From: Nonlabens marinus S1-08
GTDB taxonomy: Bacteria; Bacteroidota; Bacteroidia; Flavobacteriales; Flavobacteriaceae
Reading direction: 5' to 3'
DNA: 64,000 bases
Assembly: GCF_000831385.1 (NCBI RefSeq)
Contig: NZ_AP014548.1
Span: 1,397,501-1,461,500 of the forward strand
Shown: positions 20,141 through 28,399 of the stretch, piece after piece
Layout of the letters: each line of letters begins with the position of its first letter
Numbering within the stretch: position 1 is the first letter of the stretch
Notes under the pieces: model-generated
What the model was told of the DNA's origin: nothing
Seen by the model: the letters and a program-made list of their open reading frames with translations, nothing else
Databases searched by the model: none
Program-made: the position numbers and the translations under genes

Positions 20141-20959
20141 TTAGCTATTACTTTGTAAATTCTCAATTTCCCGAATTCGGTCTGCAAAGAAACCACTTTT
20201 TTCTGGATGTTGCAATTTTAAAACTTGATAGGATTTAATCGCCTTATCATAGTTTTTCTGAGCCAGATAAACCTTAGCTAAAGTCTCTGTCATTAGATGA
20301 CTGCCGCTATCAATAGGCTCTATGGCTGGAGTATCGATAGGTCCTGTTTTTCGAGGTGTGATCTTAGGCTTTGACGCAAGGAACTCGTCGATACGTCGCA
20401 TTTTCTCCTGGCGTTCTTCATCTTCTGGAACATCTCCTGAAGCTGTATGTTCTTTTTGATCTTCAGTGCTTCGATCAATCGGATTGATTGTTGTGAGCTT
20501 AAGCCATTCTTGAAAGCTGTGTTTTTCATTTTGTGTAAAATCCAGCACTTTTGGCTGGGATTCCTTTTTCTTTTCAAATAGATCCTGATCGGTGACTTGA
20601 TCGAAGTTTTTATCAGCGTTGAGGTCTGTGGTTCTTACGACTACTTCTTCTGCATCTACTTCAATATTTTCTAATTGCTCTTGCTGTTGCTTGATTTGCT
20701 CACTGATCCTGTTCTGAATAAAAACCTCGGAAGTGATAAAATCAAATAAAACGGATCTGTCTGCGGTATGCGCAGCAGTAATTTGCAATTCTTTATTGTA
20801 TTGTGGGCTCTGGATATTGTATAAGCCTTTGAGATACACGCTGCGTGCCGCTTGGAAATAGGGGTATTTTTTGATGACATCACCTATCAATTCCAGATCA
20901 TCTGCATTCAGCTGACCTGGATTTGCTAGTATAGTATGTAGTCTGTTTTGATCTATCAT
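20141..20959 (-). CDS. TPR-containing protein of unknown function
   Basis: 272 residues, cytoplasmic, no signal peptide. The N-terminal region (MIDQNRLHTILANPGQLN) is followed by IKKYPYFQAARSVYLKGL, which reads like a degenerate helical repeat. The middle (about 110-210) is charged and probably disordered. The C-terminal TPR-like unit (ETLAKVYLAQKNYDKAIKSY) spans about 225-265. I recognise this as a protein often encoded between lptE and secG in flavobacteria, but no function is assigned. It abuts secG directly and starts 1 nt after the lptE stop, so it is co-translated. A scaffold role at the envelope is conceivable but unsupported. Confidence 0.7.
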   Translation of the reverse strand: MIDQNRLHTILANPGQLNADDLELIGDVIKKYPYFQAARSVYLKGLYNIQSPQYNKELQITAAHTADRSVLFDFITSEVFIQNRISEQIKQQQEQLENIEVDAEEVVVRTTDLNADKNFDQVTDQDLFEKKKESQPKVLDFTQNEKHSFQEWLKLTTINPIDRSTEDQKEHTASGDVPEDEERQEKMRRIDEFLASKPKITPRKTGPIDTPAIEPIDSGSHLMTETLAKVYLAQKNYDKAIKSYQVLKLQHPEKSGFFADRIREIENLQSNS

Positions 20960-20960
20960 G

Positions 20961-21473
20961 CTACCAGTTGGTTAGTGTGTCATTATAGATTTCTTGAGTA
21001 ATTTGATCAAAAATAACTTCTAAAGCAGTGTCTAAAACTGCGTTTTGCAATTGCGTATTTGCTGGGTAATCGTAGTAAAAACTATAGGGTTTTTCAAAAC
21101 TTTTCTCCTCGTCTTTATTGTTTGTAAAACGAACGTTGATGTCGATTGTTAATCGGTTTTGAGAGGCTCTGTTGTCTGCCGTGGCTGTAATAGGTGAGAT
21201 GTAAAACCTTGTAATTTCACCCTGATAAAGGTAATCTCCATTCTGTGTAACCAGACTCAAACTGGTTTGATCTTGAATCAAATCCTGAAGAACAATGGTG
21301 AAATCGCGCTCAATACCCACTTCTACTTGAGTGGCGGTGTACCCAAAATAATCAACCTGGAATGTTTTTACATTATCAGGAATAGAAACTCCGCTCAAGC
21401 TGTAAAACCCGCAAGAAGTCAAACTTATGGCGGCTATGAAAACAGCTACTGATTTGAATATTTTAGAGATCAT
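20961..21473 (-). CDS. lptE: LptE-like LPS-assembly lipoprotein
   Basis: 170 residues from the ATG at 21473. This start gives an immediate lipoprotein signal (MISKIFKSVAVFIAAISLTS, then Cys), with CGFYSLSGVSIPDNVKTF after the lipobox. A longer frame to 21548 would put 25 unsuitable residues ahead of the signal, so it is rejected. The fold pattern, alternating strands with KTFQVDYF near the start and a C-terminal helix (LDTALEVIFDQITQEIYND), matches LptE. That protein plugs the LptD channel that inserts LPS into the outer membrane. The start lies 11 nt inside the end of the sigma54-activator gene, so translation is coupled. Confidence 0.85.
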   Translation of the reverse strand: MISKIFKSVAVFIAAISLTSCGFYSLSGVSIPDNVKTFQVDYFGYTATQVEVGIERDFTIVLQDLIQDQTSLSLVTQNGDYLYQGEITRFYISPITATADNRASQNRLTIDINVRFTNNKDEEKSFEKPYSFYYDYPANTQLQNAVLDTALEVIFDQITQEIYNDTLTNW

Positions 21474-22770
21474 ATTGCTTAATTTTACGGTACAATGTCC
21501 GTTCTGATATACCCAAGTCATCTGCTGCAGCCTTGCGTTTACCTTCATGCCGTTCCAACGATTTTTTGATCAATTCAATTTCTTTATCTACTAGAGACAG
21601 TGACTCTTCTTCCTCTACTTCTTGAGCAAAATCGTAGCGATCACTCACTGAATCTGGATTCGTATTTTTAGGAATCGCCTCCGATGGTTTCTCTTCTTGA
21701 TCTTCCTGACTTACCTCATAGGCTTGATCAATCACATCTTCATAAGCATAAGAGCTACCATCATCTTTATCATCGCCATAGATGCGATTGATAAGACCTT
21801 GCTGCTTTTCTTGAACATCGCCACTGCTGCCGCTGTTCATCAGTTCATTAGTTAATTTTTTGAGATCGTTTAAGTCGTTTTTCATGTCAAACAATACTTT
21901 ATAAAGGATCTCGCGCTCGTTAGCGAATTCTGTGTCGCTCGTTTTTTTGTTATTTCCAACTACCGCGGGTAAGTTGGTGCCGGCATCAGGCAGGTAGTGT
22001 TTCAGGGTAGCCGCTGTGATATTGCGGTCTTTTTCTAAAACGCTTATCTGTTCAGCAATGTTTCGCAGTTGACGTATGTTTCCACTCCAGCGGTAATTAG
22101 TTAACACCGCTACCGCTGGTTCTTCTAATTTTAAAGTGGGCATTTTGTACTTACTAGCAAAATCAGAGGCAAACTTTCGGAAAAGCAAGTGAATATCCCC
22201 CTTGCGTTGCCGTAGTGGTGGTAATTCAATCTCTACGGTACTCAAACGGTAATACAGATCCTCTCTGAATTTCCCTTTCTCTATAGCGGTAAACATGTTC
22301 ACATTAGTAGCTGCTACAATGCGAACGTCTGTTTTTTGAGTTTGTGAAGAGCCTACTTTAAGGAACTCTCCATTTTCCAGCACTCTTAACAATCGAACTT
22401 GAGTAGGCAATGGTAATTCACCTACTTCATCCAGAAATATGGTGCCGCCATCAGCAACTTCAAAATAGCCGCTTCTTGTTTGAGTCGCGCCTGTAAAAGC
22501 TCCTTTCTCGTGACCAAAAAGCTCTGAGTCAATTGTTCCCTCTGGAATGGCTCCACAGTTTACTGCAATATACTTTGCATGCTTGCGGAAAGATTGTGAG
22601 TGGATGATCCTAGGGATACTTTCTTTACCAACACCACTTTCTCCTGTAACCAATACAGAAATATCAGTAGGTGCAACTTGTAATGACTTTTCTATAGCTC
22701 GATTGAAGGTGGGGTCGTTACCTATAAGCTCAAATCTCTGTTTGACAGATTGTACGGTTTCCATATTCAA
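21463..22770 (-). CDS. Sigma54-dependent transcription activator lacking a receiver domain
   Basis: 435 residues. The AAA+ domain starts almost at the N-terminus: Walker A GESGVGKE at 43-50, the sigma54-contacting loop GAFTGA at 90-95 and Walker B GGTIFLDE at 108-115. DVRIVAATNVN and the arginine-finger region FREDLYYRLS follow. A C-terminal Fis-type helix-turn-helix (KRKAAADDLGISERTLYRKIKQYDL region, residues ~411-435) binds DNA. About 130 acidic, probably disordered residues separate the two. With no receiver or PAS domain, activity must be set by expression or protein partners. It sits between miaB and lptE in one operon, an arrangement I recall as common in flavobacteria. Confidence 0.9.
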   Translation of the reverse strand: MNMETVQSVKQRFELIGNDPTFNRAIEKSLQVAPTDISVLVTGESGVGKESIPRIIHSQSFRKHAKYIAVNCGAIPEGTIDSELFGHEKGAFTGATQTRSGYFEVADGGTIFLDEVGELPLPTQVRLLRVLENGEFLKVGSSQTQKTDVRIVAATNVNMFTAIEKGKFREDLYYRLSTVEIELPPLRQRKGDIHLLFRKFASDFASKYKMPTLKLEEPAVAVLTNYRWSGNIRQLRNIAEQISVLEKDRNITAATLKHYLPDAGTNLPAVVGNNKKTSDTEFANEREILYKVLFDMKNDLNDLKKLTNELMNSGSSGDVQEKQQGLINRIYGDDKDDGSSYAYEDVIDQAYEVSQEDQEEKPSEAIPKNTNPDSVSDRYDFAQEVEEEESLSLVDKEIELIKKSLERHEGKRKAAADDLGISERTLYRKIKQYDL

Positions 22771-24240
22771 TTATGCTTTATATCTAACTGGACCTTCCAT
22801 ATCACTATAACCTATGGCTTCACCTATTAAGGTTGCTCCAGTGCAATCATCAACTCGCACCATCACCATGTCGCCCACCTTATAATCCCCTTTCGGGAAG
22901 ACGGTAGTTAGCATGTGTGAGGTTTTTCCAGCCCATTGATCGGTAGATTTTTTAGATTCTTTCTCAATTAAGACCTCTACAATATTGTTAAGGTTTGCGG
23001 CGGTGCGCATGGCGCTGTGCTCCTGTTGTAGGTTGATGATTTCTACTAGTCTACGTTGTTTTATCTCGGCTGGAACATCGTCTTCCATTTTACGAGCTGC
23101 TAGCGTCCCTGGACGCTCAGAGTAAGCAAACATAAATCCAAAATCATAACCCACATAGCGCATTAAACTTAAGGTGTCTTCATGGTCTTCCTCTGTTTCG
23201 GTTGGGAAACCTGTAATCATGTCTTGTGATATAGCCACACCAGGAATAATTGCTTTGACCCGGTCGATGAGATCCATGTACTCTTGGCGAGTATGCAAGC
23301 GGTTCATTTCTTTTAAGATGCGATCGCTTCCAGATTGTACTGGTAGGTGAATGTAATCGCAAATATTTCTATGTGCTGCCATCGCATGCAACACATCGTC
23401 GCTAATGTCTTGCGGATTGCTGGTTGAAAATCGGACCCTCATGCCAGGTTGCGCATTAGCTACCTTGTGTAATAACTGGGCGAAATCTACCGCGGTAGCT
23501 TTAGCCATCTTGCTGGCTTTTTTAAAGTCTTTTTTGAGACCACCACCATACCATAAATAGGAGTCTACATTTTGACCTAGTAAGGTCACTTCTTTAAAAC
23601 CTTTAGAAGCCAAATCATTGATTTCTTCAAGAATGGAATAAGGATCACGGCTGCGCTCGCGTCCACGGGTAAATGGCACCACACAGAAGGTACACATGTT
23701 ATCGCACCCACGGGTTATAGACACAAACGCGCTTACTCCATTCGATTGTAATCGTACAGGAGCAACATCGCCATAAGTTTCATCCCTGGATAAAAGAACA
23801 TTTACGGCATCCCTTCCTTCATCAATTTCTGCAATAAGATTAGGCAAGTCTTTGTAAGCGTCAGGCCCTACCACCATATCCACAATCTTTTCTTCCTCTA
23901 GAAACTTAGATTTTAATCGCTCTGCCATACAACCTAGGACACCCACCTTCATATTAGGATTGTGACTGGCTTTGACGGCGTTATATTTTTCTAGACGCTT
24001 ACGAACCGTTTGCTCTGCCTTGTCACGTATAGAACATGTGTTCACTAATACAAGATCAGCTTCTTCTAGGTTTTGGGTCGTGTTAAATCCTTGAGTTGCT
24101 AGTATAGAGGCAACCACCTCACTATCTGCAAAATTCATTTGACATCCGTAACTTTCTATAAAAAGCTTCCTTTTATTTTGTTCCATAGGCGCAACCTTCA
24201 TCGCTGTGCCCTGTATATTTTCATCAATAATCTTTTCCAT
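22771..24240 (-). CDS. miaB: tRNA-2-methylthio-N6-dimethylallyladenosine synthase
   Basis: 489 residues from the ATG at 24240. The N-terminal UPF0004 domain has ESYGCQMNFADSE, NTCSIRDKAE and GVLGCMAERL, the three Cys of the auxiliary cluster. The radical-SAM motif RGCDNMCTFCVVP (CxxxCxxC) follows, and a C-terminal TRAM domain ends near MVRVDDCTGATLIGEAIGY. MiaB adds a methylthio group to A37 of tRNAs reading UNN codons. A longer frame reaches 24363, but a good promoter (24264-24295) lies inside that extension and palindrome copy 7 would be translated RFRES, so I chose the shorter start. It is the first gene of the miaB-to-secG operon. Confidence 0.94.
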   Translation of the reverse strand: MEKIIDENIQGTAMKVAPMEQNKRKLFIESYGCQMNFADSEVVASILATQGFNTTQNLEEADLVLVNTCSIRDKAEQTVRKRLEKYNAVKASHNPNMKVGVLGCMAERLKSKFLEEEKIVDMVVGPDAYKDLPNLIAEIDEGRDAVNVLLSRDETYGDVAPVRLQSNGVSAFVSITRGCDNMCTFCVVPFTRGRERSRDPYSILEEINDLASKGFKEVTLLGQNVDSYLWYGGGLKKDFKKASKMAKATAVDFAQLLHKVANAQPGMRVRFSTSNPQDISDDVLHAMAAHRNICDYIHLPVQSGSDRILKEMNRLHTRQEYMDLIDRVKAIIPGVAISQDMITGFPTETEEDHEDTLSLMRYVGYDFGFMFAYSERPGTLAARKMEDDVPAEIKQRRLVEIINLQQEHSAMRTAANLNNIVEVLIEKESKKSTDQWAGKTSHMLTTVFPKGDYKVGDMVMVRVDDCTGATLIGEAIGYSDMEGPVRYKA

Positions 24241-24263
24241 CTTCACGATCTGAATTCGAGCCG

Positions 24264-24295
24264 CAAAGATAGTTTTTTTGCCGTTGATGTGACAA
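24264..24295 (-). promoter_or_regulatory. Promoter of the miaB operon
   Basis: On the minus strand: TTG, 21 bases, TATCTTTG, a near-ideal Bacteroidota promoter. It ends 24 nt before the miaB ATG, which also decides the start codon. Confidence 0.75.
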
Positions 24296-24335
24296 AGTGG
24301 CAGCAAGTTTCTTGTTGAGGTTGGTGTGGGTTTTT

Positions 24336-24351
24336 CGCTTTCGCGAAAGCG
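24336..24351. repeat. 16-bp palindrome, copy 7 (intergenic)
   Basis: Perfect CGCTTTCGCGAAAGCG with TT/AA flanks, upstream of the miaB promoter in the divergent miaB-topA gap. Confidence 0.95.
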
Positions 24352-24367
24352 AACTACCATCAATTAT

Positions 24368-24443
24368 ATGGCTTCTAATGCTAATTTTAATGTTGGAAAA
24401 GAAGGAAACTGCCTGTGAGATGCGACAGGTATTTCCCTTTTTT
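24368..24443 (+). other. Mini-ORF overlapping a terminator-like hairpin upstream of topA
   Basis: The 340-nt gap between miaB and topA holds a 16-codon frame (24368-24418, MASNANFNVGKEGNCL). Its stop codon falls inside a stem formed by 24404-24416 and 24425-24436, followed by a T-run at 24438-24443. No plus-strand gene lies upstream to be terminated. It may be an attenuator-like leader or the end of a small RNA. No promoter was found for it, so this is tentative. Confidence 0.3.
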
Positions 24444-24526
24444 CTATTTACCCTATTACGATAACATCCAGCGAATGAAATTGTTACCCCAAATATAAGA
24501 GTTGTAAACTACTGTTATACAGCATT

Positions 24527-24559
24527 TTGTATTATAAACAAAAATATCCTATACCTTTG
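24527..24559 (+). promoter_or_regulatory. Promoter of topA
   Basis: TTTG at 24526-24529, a 22-base spacer, then TACCTTTG at 24552-24559. The topA ATG follows 21 nt later, so the leader is very short. Confidence 0.7.
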
Positions 24560-24580
24560 CAGCTTAAATCAAGTATTTGA

Positions 24581-27121
24581 ATGGCAAAAAATCTGGTAAT
24601 AGTGGAGTCGCCCGCTAAGGCGAAGACTATAGAGAAATTTTTAGGTAAGGATTATACGGTGGCATCCAGTTTTGGGCACATCGCTGACCTGCCTGCAAAG
24701 GAATTGGGTGTTGATGTGGACCAGAATTTTGAGCCTAAATATATTGTTAGCAGCGATAAAAAGGACCTTGTCAAGAAACTTAAAAAAATGGCGGCCGACT
24801 CAGATATGGTCTGGCTAGCTAGTGATGAGGACCGTGAGGGGGAAGCTATTGCATGGCACCTTGCCGAGCAATTGGACTTGAAAAAAGATAAAACCAAACG
24901 TATTGTATTTAATGCAATTACTAAAAGTGCTGTTCAAAATGCCATTGACAACCCTAGAAGTATTGATTATGATCTAGTCAATGCACAGCAGGCAAGGCGT
25001 GTGCTGGATCGAATTGTAGGTTACGAAATATCTCCTATTCTATGGAGAAAAGTAAAAGGTGGTGCTAGTGCCGGTAGAGTGCAATCTGTAGCGGTACGAT
25101 TGATCGTGGAAAGGGAACAAGAGATCATCGATTTTAAAAGCGATGATTTTTATCGAGTAGATGCTGATTTTGCTACTAAGGATAAGAAAACGGTAAAAGC
25201 AAAACTTCCTTCTAATCTTTCTTCTCGTAAGGAAGCAGAAGATTTTTTAGAACTTAATAAAGGAGCTGCATATCATGTTTCTGACTTGGTTAAAAAACCA
25301 GCTAAAAAGTCACCGGCTCCACCATTTACAACTTCCACATTACAACAGGAAGCTTCTAGAAAGCTTTCATTTAATGTAAGCCGTACGATGCAACTGGCAC
25401 AGCGACTGTATGAAGCCGGTCTCATTACATATATGAGAACTGACAGTGTGAACTTAAGTAAGGAAGCAAAGTCTGGGGCTAAAGAAGAAATTGAAAAAGC
25501 CTATGGAAAAGACTTCCATATGGAGCGCAACTACAAAGGAAAGTCAAAAGGAGCTCAAGAGGCACACGAGGCGATTCGTCCAACGGATTTCCATTTACAC
25601 TCAGCCGGTGCAGATCGCGATCAGACCCGTTTGTATGAACTGATCTGGAAACGTGCGATCGCTTCACAAATGAGTGATGCAAAACTAGAGCGTACAAATG
25701 TCACGATTGCTGCAGACAAGCACGACAAGAACTTTACTGCCAGTGGAGAGATCGTAAAATTTGAAGGTTTCTTGAAAGTATATCTTGAAAGTACTGATGA
25801 TGAAGACCTAGAACAAGAAGGCCTCTTGCCAGACTTGAAGAAAGGGCAACCATTAGATAACTTAGGAATTACTGCAACAGAGCGATTTACAAGACCGCCT
25901 TATCGTTATACAGAAGCTTCTCTGGTAAAAAAATTAGAGGAATTAGGAATAGGTCGACCATCTACTTATGCTCCAACCATTACGACGATACAAAATCGCA
26001 AGTATGTGGAGAAAGGAATAAGCATGGGTGAGGAGCGATCCTACGTGCAACTGGTTCTAAAAAAGGATGCGATTAAGGAAGTAGGACTTTCAGAAACCAC
26101 AGGAAGCAGTAAAGGAAAATTAATCCCAACGGACGTAGGTCGCGTGGTAAATGATTTTCTAGTAGAGCATTTTAAAAATATACTGGACTACAACTTTACG
26201 GCGAGAGTCGAAGAATCCTTTGACAATATTGCAGAAGGAAAAGAGGAATGGACAGACATGATGAACCATTTCTATAAAGATTTTCATCCAACAGTAACTG
26301 ACGTAGCTGAAAATGCGGAACGAGAAGTAGGGGAGCGTGTTCTAGGGACTGACCCTAAAACAGGCAAACCTATATCGGTAAGATTAGGGCGATTCGGCGC
26401 AATGGCGCAAATAGGAACCGTTGAGGATGAAGAGAAGCCTCAATTTGCTAGTTTATTACCTTCGCAATCTTTAAATACCGTTACCCTTGAGGAAGTCATG
26501 GACTTGTTTAAACTGCCACGTACAGTTGGGGAATATAACGGTCACCCAGTTGAGGTAAATCAAGGAAGATTTGGACCTTATGTGAAATTCAACGAGAAAA
26601 CCTTTGTATCTCTAGAAGAAGGTGATGATCCATTGACCCTCACATTTGAACGTGCTGGAGAGCTTATTGCTCAAAAGGAAAAAGCAGATGCTCCTATATA
26701 TATGTATGATGAGCAGCCTGTTACTAAAGGTGTGGGTAGATTTGGTCCTTTTATTAAATGGGCGGGCATGTTTATCTCAGTCAATAAGAAGTATGATTTT
26801 GATAACCTTTCAAATGACGATATTGAAACCTTGATCAAGGATAAAATTCAAAAGGAAAAGGATAAGTTAATCGTTGATTGGGAAGAGGAAGGCATTCGTA
26901 TTGAAAAGGCTCGATGGGGTAGGCATAATGTGATCAAAGGCAAAACTAAAATTGAGCTAGCCAAAACCATAGACCCTTTGAAAATTACTTTGGAGGAAGC
27001 TAAGGAAATGATCGCTAAGAAAGCGCCCAAGAAAAAGACAGCTGCCAAGAAGAAAACCGCAGCTAAGAAAAAAGCACCCGCTAAAAAGAAGACCGCTTCC
27101 GCGAAAGCGAAAAAGAAATAA
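24581..27121 (+). CDS. topA: DNA topoisomerase I (type IA)
   Basis: 846 residues. The Toprim domain starts at once (MAKNLVIVESPAKAKTIEKF) and has ASDEDREGEAIAWHL, the metal-binding acidic triad. The core carries the active-site Tyr284 in GLITYMRTDSVNL. The C-terminal half has repeated TOPRIM_C-like modules (GRFGPYVKF, GRFGPFIKW) instead of cysteine zinc fingers. It ends in a Lys/Ala-rich tail of about 50 residues (KKKTAAKKKAPAKKK) that should bind DNA nonspecifically. The enzyme relaxes negative supercoils. A drifted palindrome codes SAKAK within this tail. A gene 6 nt downstream, the arginase-fold protein, is probably co-transcribed. Confidence 0.96.
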   Translation: MAKNLVIVESPAKAKTIEKFLGKDYTVASSFGHIADLPAKELGVDVDQNFEPKYIVSSDKKDLVKKLKKMAADSDMVWLASDEDREGEAIAWHLAEQLDLKKDKTKRIVFNAITKSAVQNAIDNPRSIDYDLVNAQQARRVLDRIVGYEISPILWRKVKGGASAGRVQSVAVRLIVEREQEIIDFKSDDFYRVDADFATKDKKTVKAKLPSNLSSRKEAEDFLELNKGAAYHVSDLVKKPAKKSPAPPFTTSTLQQEASRKLSFNVSRTMQLAQRLYEAGLITYMRTDSVNLSKEAKSGAKEEIEKAYGKDFHMERNYKGKSKGAQEAHEAIRPTDFHLHSAGADRDQTRLYELIWKRAIASQMSDAKLERTNVTIAADKHDKNFTASGEIVKFEGFLKVYLESTDDEDLEQEGLLPDLKKGQPLDNLGITATERFTRPPYRYTEASLVKKLEELGIGRPSTYAPTITTIQNRKYVEKGISMGEERSYVQLVLKKDAIKEVGLSETTGSSKGKLIPTDVGRVVNDFLVEHFKNILDYNFTARVEESFDNIAEGKEEWTDMMNHFYKDFHPTVTDVAENAEREVGERVLGTDPKTGKPISVRLGRFGAMAQIGTVEDEEKPQFASLLPSQSLNTVTLEEVMDLFKLPRTVGEYNGHPVEVNQGRFGPYVKFNEKTFVSLEEGDDPLTLTFERAGELIAQKEKADAPIYMYDEQPVTKGVGRFGPFIKWAGMFISVNKKYDFDNLSNDDIETLIKDKIQKEKDKLIVDWEEEGIRIEKARWGRHNVIKGKTKIELAKTIDPLKITLEEAKEMIAKKAPKKKTAAKKKTAAKKKAPAKKKTASAKAKKK
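27094..27109. repeat. Drifted palindrome (CGCTTCCGCGAAAGCG) in topA
   Basis: One base differs from the consensus (T to C in the left arm). It is read ASAKA in the Lys/Ala-rich tail. The identical variant occurs in gldL. Confidence 0.8.
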
Positions 27122-27127
27122 ACCTCT

Positions 27128-28288
27128 ATGATATTAGAGTATCTCAAACCTATCAGTGAAACGACAGTCGCACACGCTAGGATTCAGGAACCAAGAACTT
27201 TAGGCGAGACCATCCGGCTGCACACAGCACAGGATGGTCTTCCTGATTTAGACAATGCAGATCTTGCAATCATTTCTATTTTAGAAAATCGGAAGGACGC
27301 AAATGCTGTATTTCAGGTGGAAAGCCTGGATGGTGTCCGTAGAAAGTTATATGAACTCTTTCCAGGAAACTGGCATGCAGACATTGTAGATTTAGGAGAC
27401 ATTGTTGCAGGAGATCAAGTGGAGGATACGTATTATGTGGTTCGTGAACTCACCACATATTTACTTAAGGAAAATATCTTGCCCATTTTCATAGGTGGAA
27501 GTCAGGATTTGATGTATCCTATGTATAGAGCTTTTGATGATTACCGTACCATGATCAATGTGGTCAACATCGATAGTCGATTTGACTTGGGCAACATTGA
27601 GATGCCTATCAGTAGTCGAAGCTATGTTGGGAAAATGGTAGCGACTGAACCTTACAATTTATTTAATTACAGCAATTTAGGCTACCAGACTTATTTCAAC
27701 TCACAAGACGAGATCTCCCTTTTAGACCGTTTGTACTTTGATGCAGTCCGATTAGGGGAGTTGGATTCTGATATAACCATAGCAGAATCCGTTTTAAGAG
27801 ACGCTGATCTCGTCGGAATTGACATAAAAAGCATCCGATCTGGAGATTTAAATTACGATAAAGGGGACGCAAATGGGTTTCAATCTGCACAGATGTGCCG
27901 TTTATCGAGATATTCTGGAATCAGTGATCGATTAAAAGCGTTTGGAGTTTTTGAGATTCCTGCAGGTGATTTTGAGTTGATGTGGAGCGCTGTCTCACAG
28001 GTAGTTTGGTACTTTATTGAAGGCTATAATTATCGCAGTAATGAGTATCCAATTGACGTTTCTAATGGCTTTTTAAAATACCAGGTACCCATTGATGATG
28101 AGGTACTTACGTTCTATAAGTCTGGCAAAACAGAGCGTTGGTGGATCGAACTTCCATTTATTTCACATGTTAATAATAAACTAAAACAATACACGTTATT
28201 ACCCTGTGATAAAAAAGATTATCTAGAGGCAACAAATCAAATTTTACCAGAACGCTGGTTGAAAGCTAGACAGAAAAACGAGATATAA
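27128..28288 (+). CDS. Arginase/formimidoylglutamase-fold protein with degraded metal site
   Basis: 386 residues. The fold is recognisable from spaced motifs, but the manganese ligands are mostly gone. GGDHS is replaced by GGSQD (123-127). DAHxD is replaced by D149-S-R151-F-D153, with Arg for His. The third ligand motif SxDxDxxDP is reduced to GIDIKSI (230-236, one Asp). Such a protein is unlikely to hydrolyse ureo- or formimino-groups and may be structural or regulatory. It starts 6 nt after topA and is followed 112 nt later by gldK. I recall arginase-like genes beside gldK in other flavobacteria, which would point to a link with gliding or T9SS, but this is from memory. Confidence 0.8.
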   Translation: MILEYLKPISETTVAHARIQEPRTLGETIRLHTAQDGLPDLDNADLAIISILENRKDANAVFQVESLDGVRRKLYELFPGNWHADIVDLGDIVAGDQVEDTYYVVRELTTYLLKENILPIFIGGSQDLMYPMYRAFDDYRTMINVVNIDSRFDLGNIEMPISSRSYVGKMVATEPYNLFNYSNLGYQTYFNSQDEISLLDRLYFDAVRLGELDSDITIAESVLRDADLVGIDIKSIRSGDLNYDKGDANGFQSAQMCRLSRYSGISDRLKAFGVFEIPAGDFELMWSAVSQVVWYFIEGYNYRSNEYPIDVSNGFLKYQVPIDDEVLTFYKSGKTERWWIELPFISHVNNKLKQYTLLPCDKKDYLEATNQILPERWLKARQKNEI

Positions 28289-28333
28289 TCAGACTTAGCA
28301 AGCATTTAATAATTACAAACTGAAAGAAAAAAG

Positions 28334-28364
28334 TTGGCGGTATCAATTCTTTTAGATAGGTTTA
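28334..28364 (+). promoter_or_regulatory. Probable promoter of gldKLMN
   Basis: TTG at 28334-28336, 20 bases, then TAGGTTTA at 28357-28364 (one mismatch to TAnnTTTG). The gldK ATG is 36 nt downstream. Confidence 0.55.
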
Positions 28365-28399
28365 CCAGCTTAATTCTTAAACCAAAGAGGAACATATTT

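Noticed and set aside
24241..24363. 41-residue N-terminal extension of MiaB
   Set aside because: A strong promoter lies within it and the sequence includes the palindrome; the ATG at 24240 fits the family's start.
27128..28288. Calling the arginase-fold protein an active formimidoylglutamase
   Set aside because: The metal-ligand motifs are largely missing and no histidine-degradation genes are nearby.
28334..28399. 22-residue extension of GldK
   Set aside because: It precedes a normal lipoprotein signal and overlaps the likely promoter.
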